The notes beneath the pieces were generated by a model. The model did not search any database and was not told the DNA's origin. It saw nothing but the letters and a program-made list of their open reading frames with translations. A DNA stretch of 64,000 nucleotides from an uncultured Clostridia bacterium (GTDB lineage Bacteria; Bacillota; Clostridia; UBA1381), in NCBI GenBank assembly GCA_947624165.1, contig CANQJC010000005.1:1-64000 (forward strand). Direction: 5' to 3'. Below, piece after piece: positions 21,733-30,974 of this stretch; position 1 is the first letter of the stretch, and every line of letters starts with the position of its first letter. The translations under genes and the position numbers were made by a program.

Positions 21733-22518
21733 TCAACCGAGCTTTGAAAGGCGGTATAACAAAACGCACGTCCAAAGCTTATGCTCATCGAGATTAAGTC
21801 CGTTTCCGTCCCCTGCGACTATCCCGTTGTCCGCGCACCACTTGACCGCTTCGCGCGCCCATTCGGGCATATTCGCGTCCACGTAATTATAAATCATTTT
21901 CGGTTTTTTTATCTCGTTTTCGAGCGCGGTGATTTTTTGCCCGTTTGCTTCGATAAGCCTTTTTAACTCCTCGTATTTGTCCATGCCTATATCCTCCTTT
22001 CCGCCGCCGGTTATCGCGCGGCATATCGCGTCCGCGACCGTTTCCGCGCCGATTTTTTTATACAGCTGTGCGTCCGCGGCCGAATCGACAAAGCACGTTT
22101 CCACGAGTATGGCGCGCGCGGCGGTATGGCGTATTACGTACAGGTTGGAGCCGTCTTTCACACCTCTGTCCGTAAATCCCAGCGCAGCCATGTTTTCACA
22201 TACGCGCTTTGCTTCGGTGTGCTTTTGCGCGTTATACGTAAACGTTTCCGTACCGTGACCGCCCCCGCTGTTGAAATGTATTGATACGAATAAATCGAGC
22301 GGCTGCGCGTTCGCGAGAGCGCATATTTCCGCAAGATTCGCGCTTGTCGTCGCCGCGCGGTCGTTTGTACAGTCCACGACCGTATGGCCGTTTTTTCTCA
22401 ATTGATCCATGAGCGCGCGTCCGACGTTTCTTGTTTCCGTGCTTTCGTCCATTATACCGACCGCGCCGCATCCCGGCGTGCCGGAAACGGTGTGTCCGCA
22501 GTTTATTCCGATTATCAT
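21733..22518 (-). CDS. N-acetylmuramoyl-L-alanine amidase (endolysin, Amidase_3-like)
   Basis: IIGINCGHTVSG, FVSIHFNSG, ILVETCFV motifs; C-terminal SLH-like WAREAVKWCADNGIVAGDGNGLNLDE segment. Confidence 0.88.
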   Translation of the reverse strand: MIIGINCGHTVSGTPGCGAVGIMDESTETRNVGRALMDQLRKNGHTVVDCTNDRAATTSANLAEICALANAQPLDLFVSIHFNSGGGHGTETFTYNAQKHTEAKRVCENMAALGFTDRGVKDGSNLYVIRHTAARAILVETCFVDSAADAQLYKKIGAETVADAICRAITGGGKEDIGMDKYEELKRLIEANGQKITALENEIKKPKMIYNYVDANMPEWAREAVKWCADNGIVAGDGNGLNLDEHKLWTCVLLYRLSKLG

Positions 22519-22632
22519 ATTCGTCACTCCCTTGATAAAGATTTAATAAACGTCCTCCCGCCCGAAAAGGGCGGGGGGACATTTTGACGCTTACTGCGCC
22601 GCCGATTGCTTTATTTATACGGCGGCGCGGAT

Positions 22633-23031
22633 TTATGAGTCGCCGCCGTCTCTGAGCTGCAAAAGAATATTTTTCATCTCCGGCGGCATCTTCGGCGACA
22701 CCGCCGCTATATTCTCAAGCACCGAGATCGCTTCGTTTGCTATGTAAAACATGATCACGGTTTCTCTCAAAGCCTCCGCGCCCGTAATGCTCCGTATCAC
22801 GTTTGCAAGCGCGACGGTCACGAGTATAATGATTTTTTTCAGTATTCCTTTATATCCTATTTCGCTTGACATTCTTTTTTGATACACGGCTTTTATTATC
22901 CCCGTCATGTAATCCATGACCATGACGGCTGTCAACGCTTTAACGCCCGCGTCCCACTGACCGAACGCCGCGGCGGCCGTGCCGCATATCACTCCGAAGA
23001 ATATGCTTACGGTGTTGAAAAGCTTTTCCAT
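22633..23031 (-). CDS. Phage holin family protein
   Basis: Hydrophobic N-terminus, VMVMDYMTGIIKAVYQKRMSSEIGYKGILKKI motif, position next to amidase. Confidence 0.88.
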   Translation of the reverse strand: MEKLFNTVSIFFGVICGTAAAAFGQWDAGVKALTAVMVMDYMTGIIKAVYQKRMSSEIGYKGILKKIIILVTVALANVIRSITGAEALRETVIMFYIANEAISVLENIAAVSPKMPPEMKNILLQLRDGGDS

Positions 23032-23052
23032 GACGTTACCTCCCTCCGTACC

Positions 23053-24462
23053 TTATTGCGTCGCTATTTTTCTGCCGTTCAGAACAACGCTGCCGTCCGC
23101 GTCCAAGCCGATAACGTTGTTTCCCATATATATCGCGTTCGGATGTACGTTCCCCGTAAAACGCATATGTCCGTCGCTGTCGAACGATATCGCAGCGGAG
23201 TTTTTTCTGTCCGTAACGCTGAACTCAAACAGACCGTCTTTGTTACCGATAAGAACCTTTGTTGCCCCGCTGCTTTTCACGGTCATCAGATCCGATATAA
23301 TGGAGATCGACCCGTTGCCCGTCACGACGGACATACCCGAGTTTTTAAACGTGCCTTTAACGGAACCGGCGCACAGGTCGCCGCCCCTCGTCGTTACCCT
23401 GCCGTAACGATGCGTCGCCGAACTGATTTGACTGAGGTAAAAAAATAAGTCCTTTTTTACTCTGCCTATTGAAATGACCGTGTTGTTCGGCTGATAAGGA
23501 TAATATTCCATACGTATCACGCGTTCCGATATGACCGCGCCGTTGTCGCATATGTCCACCCTGTCGCCGATACTCAATTTTTCGCCGCTGTATTCGGCGA
23601 GCTTTGATATGTCTGCATACGTACCCGTAATATTTACGGACGGAACGTCTATGCGGTTTTCATTTTCGGAGCTGAACTCCCATTCCGCGCGCTCGAGTAT
23701 TCCTTCGGGATCCGTATAATCGGAGTAATTGCGGTAACCGCACCGTATGCCGTACACGGACTTCATCGGACTGTCGATAAACTGCGTGCCGCCGTTTACG
23801 CTTCCTATATGCGCGTCGTCCGCGCCGTAAGGATAAAGACGCGTAACGATATCCGTTATGTCCCGTTCGATTTGAATGTCGTACATGTTTTTTGTAACGT
23901 CGAGACGTACCCTTGTGTCGGAACCGATACGATCCACAAGCGCGATTTTATAATTGTCGGCGTACAGCTCGCCCTTTCCGCAGCTTTCCGTTATGTCCTT
24001 TACCACGTCGAACGGATTTGTTTTGTCTGTCGAGAAATAGTCGATCAGAAATCCGTCGTGGTCTATGCTTTTCATTCCCAACGCTTCGATCTCTTTGTCG
24101 CTCATTATCGTGAACGGCGTGCCGGAAAACGCTTTTTTCAAAACCTGCGACGGCTTCACGCCCATCATGTCGGGTATATTCTGAATATGTACCGACGGCG
24201 CGTCGGCGTTGTAAACATGGCTGCATTCTGCGGTGTATACGCCTTCGCCCCCGATATTTTTTGTGAGCTTCATTATTCTGTATGCCGCTCCCTCGCACAC
24301 GACGATTTTGTTTTCCGCAAGCATATCCGCGGAATGTGACGGACACGTGAACGTCAACATTCTGTCTCCGTTTATCTCCTGCGTCACCTTCACGTCGGAC
24401 GCGTTCGGTATGGGTATTCCTTTCTCAAACGTTTTGCTGTTATATTCAAAAAGCTTCAGCAT
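23053..24462 (-). CDS. Phage tail protein (prophage endopeptidase tail/tail-tip type)
   Basis: Position after Dit; MLKLFEYNSKTFEKGIPIPNASDVKVTQEINGDRMLTFTCP; IEMEYYPYQPNNTVISIG-like region. Confidence 0.75.
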   Translation of the reverse strand: MLKLFEYNSKTFEKGIPIPNASDVKVTQEINGDRMLTFTCPSHSADMLAENKIVVCEGAAYRIMKLTKNIGGEGVYTAECSHVYNADAPSVHIQNIPDMMGVKPSQVLKKAFSGTPFTIMSDKEIEALGMKSIDHDGFLIDYFSTDKTNPFDVVKDITESCGKGELYADNYKIALVDRIGSDTRVRLDVTKNMYDIQIERDITDIVTRLYPYGADDAHIGSVNGGTQFIDSPMKSVYGIRCGYRNYSDYTDPEGILERAEWEFSSENENRIDVPSVNITGTYADISKLAEYSGEKLSIGDRVDICDNGAVISERVIRMEYYPYQPNNTVISIGRVKKDLFFYLSQISSATHRYGRVTTRGGDLCAGSVKGTFKNSGMSVVTGNGSISIISDLMTVKSSGATKVLIGNKDGLFEFSVTDRKNSAAISFDSDGHMRFTGNVHPNAIYMGNNVIGLDADGSVVLNGRKIATQ

Positions 24463-24467
24463 ACCTC

Positions 24468-25310
24468 TCACCCCCAATCTATCGTCGCGGGCGTTGCGTT
24501 ATACACAAACTGCGGAGTAAACGAAAAGCTTATCGACAATTTGTCGGCGGCGGAATGACCGACGGTGATTTTGTTGCAGCCCTGCTCAAATTCAAAAAAA
24601 TCCCCGTATACGGACAGCATTTTGCCGTTTCCGTCCGTAACGGTCTGACGTTCGAAGTCCACCAGCGCGGTGCCTGTCAGCTCGTACCCGATGGATCTGT
24701 CTCCCATATTGAGACTTGTTCTTCCGCGCGAATTTTCTATTCTGACGAGCGGACGCGCGGGACGGTCCCCGTAATTAAAAAATTCTATAACGTCGCCGTT
24801 TTTCGCTTCAAAGTTATATTTTTCGTCAATGCCTATCGGTATCGACGATTCGAGAAGCACGCCCGGCGAATCGAGCAAGATCCCCTCCTCGCCGGAAAAT
24901 ATGAACGAAGCGAACGGCTTGACGCGAAACGACGCTTCCAGCGACGCGTTTTTACCGCCGTGTTCCGGCATATAAATAATTTCATCGCTTATTTTTGCGT
25001 CCCACTTCAAATACGGCATATCGTCGAATATAAGCTCCCCGCCGCCCATGAGCCACAGCGCGATCGCGCCGAGCTTATCCTGAAGCGCGGAAAGATTGTC
25101 GGCGTACACGCCGAGTATCACGGTAAAAGTACGGTCGTAATAAAATTCGCGTCCGAACGGATTGGCGGCTGAAAAATCATATTCGCCGTCGCGGCACGCC
25201 AAATCCGCGCTTACGCGTTTGACCTCGGGACGTATCGGACGCGACCGTGTTTTCACGGTCACGCCGAAATCCGAGGAATGACGGTCTTTAAAAGTAAATC
25301 CGTTTCTCAA
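24468..25310 (-). CDS. Phage distal tail protein (Dit-like); likely TTG start
   Basis: AAGGAGG RBS 8 nt before TTG at 25310; RNGFTFKDRHSSDFGVTVKTRSRPIRPEVKR; ORF-track start would overlap the upstream gene. Confidence 0.75.
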   Translation of the reverse strand: MRNGFTFKDRHSSDFGVTVKTRSRPIRPEVKRVSADLACRDGEYDFSAANPFGREFYYDRTFTVILGVYADNLSALQDKLGAIALWLMGGGELIFDDMPYLKWDAKISDEIIYMPEHGGKNASLEASFRVKPFASFIFSGEEGILLDSPGVLLESSIPIGIDEKYNFEAKNGDVIEFFNYGDRPARPLVRIENSRGRTSLNMGDRSIGYELTGTALVDFERQTVTDGNGKMLSVYGDFFEFEQGCNKITVGHSAADKLSISFSFTPQFVYNATPATIDWG

Positions 25311-25323
25311 ATCCGATTCCTCC

Positions 25324-27054
25324 TTAATGGTAAATTCCGCGGGCAATACTGATTCCGACTCTGTTTTTGAGTGCGTCCACAATGTCGTCCGAGCCCGCGC
25401 TTATGCTTATGTTTCTGTTGTCCGAATACGAGCTTGAATTGACGCGAATGGATTTTATCGCGCTTATCGCCTGTTTCAAGAGCGTCTCGACGGTATTCTC
25501 CATACTTTTCATGTCGCTGTTTACGCTGTTTACTATATCCTCTATGCTCAGTCCCGACTGCTCGATCGAAGCGAGCAGATATTTTTTGTTTGCTTCGATC
25601 TCCGCATAGTCGTCCTCAAGTCTGGCGATAGTTTCTGAGTGAGATTTTTGCAGACGATACATTTCCTCCTCGCGTCTTATCTTTTTCATTTCTTCCTGAA
25701 GGGATTTGTACTTGTCTATGCCGCGCTGAGTGACCGCGCCCTCAAAAATTTCAAGCTGACGCGAAATATCGGCTTTCGACGCGTTCCTGTCCTCGACCTC
25801 CCATTTTTCGGAAAGCGATTTTTCCTCGCTGTCGAACTGCGCCTTCATATTTTTTATGTAATCTCTGCGGTCTGAAAGCAGCTCGTCGAGCGCGTCCGTT
25901 TTCGCCTTGTAGAGATTAAGCTCCGCGTCCATCGTGTCGTCGCGGTATTCCTGCCAATCTATAAACCCGCCGTCGTACATCTCCTTTATACGCTCGATGC
26001 TTCGCTCGTAGAATTTAATGGGACTGTCTCCCGCTTCCTCCCAGTCGTCGTAAGTATCGCGTATCTTCTTCCAGTTTTTCGCGTCGCTCTGCCATTTTTC
26101 GTACACATCGTGCGACTGCTCGTTTTCGAGCTTGCCTATTTTCAAATCGACGCCCGACTTATAACTGTAAAAATCGTCCCATATTTCCTTAAGCTCCTCG
26201 GACGAATATTCGGTCGAAGCCACCATTTGGCTCACCATTCCGTTATAATTTTCGATTTGCCGCTTGTATGACGCGATTTGCTCCGCGACGCTCATATCGT
26301 TTACTTCCGTTTGATACTTTATCCACGCGTCGGAGCTTTTCTTGTAATCCGCAAGAGCCTTTTCGTTAGACTGCTTCAGCTCCTTGTTGATTTTCTGCTG
26401 CGCGGAGAATATCTCCTCCTGTATCTCCTTCACAGCTTCGCCGTCGTACATGAATTGTTCAAGCAGTCCGTTCCACCACGAAAGCTCCTCTCCGGCGGAT
26501 ACGTTGTTCGTCCTTTTGTAATGCGTAAAGTCCGATTTTTTCGCTTCAAAATCGGCGTTGTTTTTACCGGAAGCGTAATGCGGCAGCCCAAGTCCCGACA
26601 TAATGGCGCGCGTTTCCTCGGACGTGTAAACCTTGTCGCCCTTCGCCAGCGGCACGATCACGTCCCTGCCGGAAAACATCATCAGCCGTCCGCGGCTTTC
26701 CACCAGCTCTCTCGGATCGCGCGCGCCCTTTTCGTCGTTTATGACCGCAAGCCCCTCGCGCGCGTTTTTTGTTCCGTGCGCCAGACGCGGCATTCCCGAC
26801 ACGCTGTATCTTACCGAAACGGTAACTGTTTTGTCTTTGAGACTGTTTATGTTGGCTCTCGCGCTCGCGACGCCCGCCGCCGTATTATCGACCGCGCTGA
26901 GTTTGATTTTTGCTTCCTTACCGTTGAATTCATCCATTATTTTCGCGCCGGACGCGTTCAGGTCCGCGATCGCGGACCGCGCCGCGTTTACCGACGATAT
27001 CAGCCCCGACGCGTCGCCCGTAATGGACACAGAAAGATTTGCAGCTTCAGCCAT
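25324..27054 (-). CDS. Phage tail tape-measure-like protein
   Basis: Long coiled-coil C-terminal half, position between tail chaperones and Dit. Confidence 0.7.
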   Translation of the reverse strand: MAEAANLSVSITGDASGLISSVNAARSAIADLNASGAKIMDEFNGKEAKIKLSAVDNTAAGVASARANINSLKDKTVTVSVRYSVSGMPRLAHGTKNAREGLAVINDEKGARDPRELVESRGRLMMFSGRDVIVPLAKGDKVYTSEETRAIMSGLGLPHYASGKNNADFEAKKSDFTHYKRTNNVSAGEELSWWNGLLEQFMYDGEAVKEIQEEIFSAQQKINKELKQSNEKALADYKKSSDAWIKYQTEVNDMSVAEQIASYKRQIENYNGMVSQMVASTEYSSEELKEIWDDFYSYKSGVDLKIGKLENEQSHDVYEKWQSDAKNWKKIRDTYDDWEEAGDSPIKFYERSIERIKEMYDGGFIDWQEYRDDTMDAELNLYKAKTDALDELLSDRRDYIKNMKAQFDSEEKSLSEKWEVEDRNASKADISRQLEIFEGAVTQRGIDKYKSLQEEMKKIRREEEMYRLQKSHSETIARLEDDYAEIEANKKYLLASIEQSGLSIEDIVNSVNSDMKSMENTVETLLKQAISAIKSIRVNSSSYSDNRNISISAGSDDIVDALKNRVGISIARGIYH

Positions 27055-27056
27055 GA

Positions 27057-27248
27057 TCACATCTCCTTTCCGTAAAACATTTTAAGATGTTCGCTTGCGT
27101 ATTCCTCCGTATCGTCTCCGGCAGCGTCAAGCAGATAAAAAAGCGTCCATGGATTTTGTCTGCCCACCTCGTCAGGCAGGAGATGATAATACTGTAAAAA
27201 CACGGGATAAATATCCCTTAGCATTCCTCTCCCGCCTGACGTCACGCG
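27057..27248 (-). CDS. Tail assembly chaperone GT extension, expressed by -1 frameshift
   Basis: Reading frame RVTSGGRGMLRDIYPVFLQYYHLLPDEVGRQNPWTLFYLLD continues from slippery A_AAA_AAC; no independent RBS needed. Confidence 0.75.
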   Translation of the reverse strand, partial: RVTSGGRGMLRDIYPVFLQYYHLLPDEVGRQNPWTLFYLLDAAGDDTEEYASEHLKMFYGKEM

Positions 27249-27511
27249 TTTTTTGACGAAAGCGCGTCGATGTAGAAGCCCCACAGCTTTATGCACAGCT
27301 TGGAGCGTTCGCCTATATCCATAGCGTCTATAACGTCCTGCGTTGCCTGCGTCCCCTCGAACATGTAATCCAGCGCGCCGCGGCATATGCTCAGCGGACC
27401 GTGCGCGTCGCCGCTGTTATGCGCGTCGTTTATGATGCACATCGCCTCGAAGTCAAACGGCTTTGAAACATATTTTTTGTCATCTTTTGTAAATGTTAAA
27501 GTGTGCTGCAT
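27242..27511 (-). CDS. Tail assembly chaperone G
   Basis: MQHTLTFTKDDKKYVSKPFDFEAMCIIND..., precedes tape measure gene; ends DALSSKNA*. Confidence 0.75.
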   Translation of the reverse strand: MQHTLTFTKDDKKYVSKPFDFEAMCIINDAHNSGDAHGPLSICRGALDYMFEGTQATQDVIDAMDIGERSKLCIKLWGFYIDALSSKNA

Positions 27512-27555
27512 AATATTTTCTCCTTCGTAAATTTGTTTTGCGTTTTTGTCACGCT

Positions 27556-28155
27556 TCACGCCTTCGGATAATAATTCATATTCGTGAACCACTGTTCCTC
27601 GAACGTGTCTCTTTCCGTACCCTCGGGCAGATCGCTTTCGTCGAAATACGCGTAATAATTACTGTCAAAATCACGCTGTACCGCCGTGTACGAAGCCTTT
27701 GCCGTCTGCTTGTCGATAGAGCCGCTCGAAGGCTTCGTTTTACCGCCCACGTTCGACGCGAAGCTGTAAGAGCCTTTGTAATATCTAACGTAGCGGTACG
27801 AGCCGTCGGACTTCAAAATCCTCCACGCCACGCCGAAATAAACCGTTTTCGTTTCGCTGCCCACCTCAACTACGCCGTCCTTGAGCGTAAGTCCGCGCCA
27901 CATTGCGTCCACCTCCGGCGGGATATCGGCGTTGGTGATCTCGTGACCGATTTTTTCTATGTAGCTCGATGTTTCGTACGCGCCGTTGTCCGCGTCAAAA
28001 ACGTCGTTGCCGCCTTCGTCCGTCGGCGAAATTTCGACCGTTCCCTTGAGCGTGTACGGCGAGCCGTACTCCGCGCCCTCGTCGTTGTCCGAAGTAAGCT
28101 TGAAAAACGTGTATTTGTCCACGCCTATTGTGGGCAGGGGTTTCTTGTTATTCAT
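27556..28155 (-). CDS. Phage major tail protein
   Basis: Size, position, PLPTIGVDKYTFFKLTSD...EGAEYGSPYTLKGTVEISPT. Confidence 0.75.
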   Translation of the reverse strand: MNNKKPLPTIGVDKYTFFKLTSDNDEGAEYGSPYTLKGTVEISPTDEGGNDVFDADNGAYETSSYIEKIGHEITNADIPPEVDAMWRGLTLKDGVVEVGSETKTVYFGVAWRILKSDGSYRYVRYYKGSYSFASNVGGKTKPSSGSIDKQTAKASYTAVQRDFDSNYYAYFDESDLPEGTERDTFEEQWFTNMNYYPKA

Positions 28156-28210
28156 ATTTTTTTCCTCCGTTTATGTATTCTTTAATAAAATTGCCGGATC
28201 CCATATTTAC

Positions 28211-28552
28211 CTAAACGGTAAAATATTTCTGGAATCTCATCGTTTTATGGTAAATCTTTTCGCCGTCAGCCGGTACGTCCATGGACATTTCTCTTGTCCA
28301 TGCGTCGCTTTCGAGCGCGTCGTTTACCTGTATTGCGAGCGTTCCGCACTCGGACGGAACGTTTGACCATATGTCGATTTGTATACGCCCGTTCTGGACG
28401 CATTCGATATTATCCGCGTAAAACGCGCCCTTGTCCGATATGCTGTAATAGCTTATTACCGGCAGCTTCGTAAACCTTTTGGGATACTGATAGACCTTTT
28501 CGCATTTTACGCTTTTTAACGATTTTTCCGCTTCGATGTTAACGTCAACCAT
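28211..28552 (-). CDS. Phage tail terminator-like protein
   Basis: Position between gp10-like and major tail protein; FTKLPVISYYSISDKG. Confidence 0.6.
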   Translation of the reverse strand: MVDVNIEAEKSLKSVKCEKVYQYPKRFTKLPVISYYSISDKGAFYADNIECVQNGRIQIDIWSNVPSECGTLAIQVNDALESDAWTREMSMDVPADGEKIYHKTMRFQKYFTV

Positions 28553-28570
28553 TTAAGCCTCCTTCATCTG

Positions 28571-28894
28571 TTATCCGAAAATCTCGCCGATAGCTTTTGC
28601 CGCCGCTTCGACGTTCGTTTCGAGAAGCGCGGGTACGAGATACGGCTGCGCCCGCGCGCGCGACGTGCCGAACTCGACATACGCCGCGTAATCGGCGTCC
28701 GCGCTTATCCGCGCGGACTCCGAATCAGCCGATACCGTTATGGAATCGCGCAGCGCGCCCGTATCAACGGGGCATATTTCCTTAGCCCTGACGCACACGT
28801 CGTCCGCAAGACGCTTCACGCACGCGGCGAGAGCCTGCTCGGCGCGCGCTTCGATGTCGTCCAAACCGTTATCGTATGTAATCTCGATCCTCAT
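28571..28894 (-). CDS. HK97 gp10-family protein
   Basis: AKEICPVDTGALRDSITVSAD...YAAYVEFGTSRARAQPYLVPAL. Confidence 0.88.
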   Translation of the reverse strand: MRIEITYDNGLDDIEARAEQALAACVKRLADDVCVRAKEICPVDTGALRDSITVSADSESARISADADYAAYVEFGTSRARAQPYLVPALLETNVEAAAKAIGEIFG

Positions 28895-29201
28895 ACCTCG
28901 TCCTCCTCAGAACCGCCGTACAGCCCAAGCGTCTCGGCGATACGCCGGCGATCAAATAATATTCGCCGCCGAAGAGAATATACCTTCCGTTGCCGAGCAG
29001 GTCGCTGTTATCGCTGTAAAGCGTATAAACCGTGTCGTTTTCGAGGCCGTATGCTTTTTCATTTGTGTCGGCGCGGTATGGCTGGAGGTCGCATACGAGC
29101 GAACCGAGCGGTTTCATCACGCCTTTGTCTCCGTAGCTTTCGCCCTCGCGCTCGTATACCTCCGTTTTCGCGTCGTAAAATCTCTCAAATGGATCTGTCA
29201 T
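28869..29201 (-). CDS. Phage head-closure/head-tail adaptor protein
   Basis: Position; YAREGE-type sequence and RYILFGGEYYLIAGVSP. Confidence 0.65.
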   Translation of the reverse strand: MTDPFERFYDAKTEVYEREGESYGDKGVMKPLGSLVCDLQPYRADTNEKAYGLENDTVYTLYSDNSDLLGNGRYILFGGEYYLIAGVSPRRLGCTAVLRRTRYEDRDYIR

Positions 29202-29557
29202 CCGCGTACCTCCTTGACGGAGAGATCACTCGGCACCTTTGCGTCTCGGCTGACGAACGGCTTGAGTCTCGACGCGTATTCGCGTATGAAGTCATATTCC
29301 TCGTCCTTGTATTCAACGCGTCTGTCTCCCTCTGTTATCACTTTAACGCCGCCGTCGTAATTAGACTGATAGCGTCTCGCGGCAAGCGTAGGGATAAAGC
29401 TTTCCAGCTGACGCGGAAGAGCTTCCAGGCGGCAGTATGCCTTCGCCGCGTCCGTCACTTCGTCGATCATCAGCAGGATAACGTCGTCCTTTTCGTCGTC
29501 GTTTATCCCAAGCAGCAGCTTCGTCGCCTTCAGGAATTCTGTTTTGGCGTCCTCCAT
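29198..29557 (-). CDS. Phage head-tail connector (gp6-like)
   Basis: KLLLGINDDEKDDVILLMIDEVTDAAKAYCR, typical gp6-like helical segment. Confidence 0.75.
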   Translation of the reverse strand: MEDAKTEFLKATKLLLGINDDEKDDVILLMIDEVTDAAKAYCRLEALPRQLESFIPTLAARRYQSNYDGGVKVITEGDRRVEYKDEEYDFIREYASRLKPFVSRDAKVPSDLSVKEVRG

Positions 29558-29581
29558 AATTAACACAGCCTTTCCGTTTTA

Positions 29582-30403
29582 TTATTCTGCGGTCTTAAAC
29601 ACGTAGATCGCGTTCTTCTTGTTGTCAAGCACAAAAGCATCGTAATAAACTCTGCCCTCGACAAGCCAGCCGTTTATGCCGGGAGGGTTGTCGTGTATTT
29701 TATACTCGGACAGCTTAACGGGCGATGTCGTCGCCGACTGATGCGTTATGATAAGCTCCACATTTTCGGGGAGATACGACTTCGGAACCACGATAACGGG
29801 TATTCCGTCCACCGTGCCTATCTGACCCTTGACGAGTATCTCCTGCGACGCGTCTCCGTTCTTTATGAAGCTTGAATCCTCTTTGATATATCTGTAAAAA
29901 TCGCTTGACACAAACGCCGCGCAGCCCGCGAGCGGCACGTTGTTTTCGATAAGCTCCGACGCGCCCTTGAGAAACGCGTCGTATGCGAGCGTGGCGGAAA
30001 GGGAACCCGTTTCTATCTTTCCCGCTCCCTCGCATATTTTTTCAAAACGGTACTTGTCAATCTCAGGAACAACGACCTCGCGGATTTGTCTCTGCAAAGC
30101 CGCGCCGGCGGCGTTCGCCATCTGCGTATCCGAGTAAGTCCCTCTGTCGATCGTAAACGTAAAACTTCTGTCGCGGCTCATTGTAAGCTCCTGAACCGTG
30201 TTCTCAAGCTCCGCGGGCGTTCCGTAACGGCTCGTTCCCGTCGCCGTATAGTCGTTCATCTGCGCGGTCGGTATTTTATAGACGTTGACCGTCTTTACGC
30301 CGACAAAATCATAATCGTCGTTGACCGCGGCTGTCGTCATTGATTCTCTCGCGAATTTTTCGTCAATTTTCTGAGCGTATTTGCTTGCGTAATTTATTGC
30401 CAT
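29582..30403 (-). CDS. Phage major capsid protein
   Basis: Position after scaffold; MAINYASKYAQKIDEKFARES...IPVIVVPKSYLP. Confidence 0.82.
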   Translation of the reverse strand: MAINYASKYAQKIDEKFARESMTTAAVNDDYDFVGVKTVNVYKIPTAQMNDYTATGTSRYGTPAELENTVQELTMSRDRSFTFTIDRGTYSDTQMANAAGAALQRQIREVVVPEIDKYRFEKICEGAGKIETGSLSATLAYDAFLKGASELIENNVPLAGCAAFVSSDFYRYIKEDSSFIKNGDASQEILVKGQIGTVDGIPVIVVPKSYLPENVELIITHQSATTSPVKLSEYKIHDNPPGINGWLVEGRVYYDAFVLDNKKNAIYVFKTAE

Positions 30404-30434
30404 AGTATATGATCAATCCTTTCTTTTGTTTATA

Positions 30435-30950
30435 TTACATTCCCAGTCCGTTCAGGAACGGGTCCGCGTCGTCCTGCTTTTCTTTGGAAATTCTGGGCAG
30501 CGAGCCTTTCAAACGGCCGGAAAGTCCCGCCTCGATCGCCTTCATGTATTCTTTCTTGAAAACCGAAATATTTTCAAGCATAACGTCCTTGTCGCTGTCC
30601 GCTACCATACGCGCGAAGGCGACGGGCAGATTCTGCGCTTCAAGCTCCTTCGCCGCTTCGAATTCGGCTCTTTCGCTTATGTACTGCTGTCTTTCGCTCT
30701 CAAAGTCCTTTTCGCGCTTCTCGATTTCGAATTTCGCTCTTTCGTCTTTCGACATGGACGCAAGCTTTATTGCGTCCTCTCTTTCGGAAGCGATTTTCTC
30801 CTCAAAATCCTTATCCCAGTCGGACTTTGCTTCTTCGAGTGCTTCCTTCACATACTCTGCGACGAGTGCCTTAAGCTCGTCGTTCTTTTCCGATGTTTTG
30901 TTTTCGGGCTTTTTTTCGGTAAAAATACCCTTTTTCTTCTTTTCGTACAT
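30435..30950 (-). CDS. Phage capsid scaffolding protein (DUF4355-like)
   Basis: Highly charged coiled coil between portal and capsid genes. Confidence 0.78.
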   Translation of the reverse strand: MYEKKKKGIFTEKKPENKTSEKNDELKALVAEYVKEALEEAKSDWDKDFEEKIASEREDAIKLASMSKDERAKFEIEKREKDFESERQQYISERAEFEAAKELEAQNLPVAFARMVADSDKDVMLENISVFKKEYMKAIEAGLSGRLKGSLPRISKEKQDDADPFLNGLGM

Positions 30951-30974
30951 AAATTTTTTCCTTTCTGTAAATAA

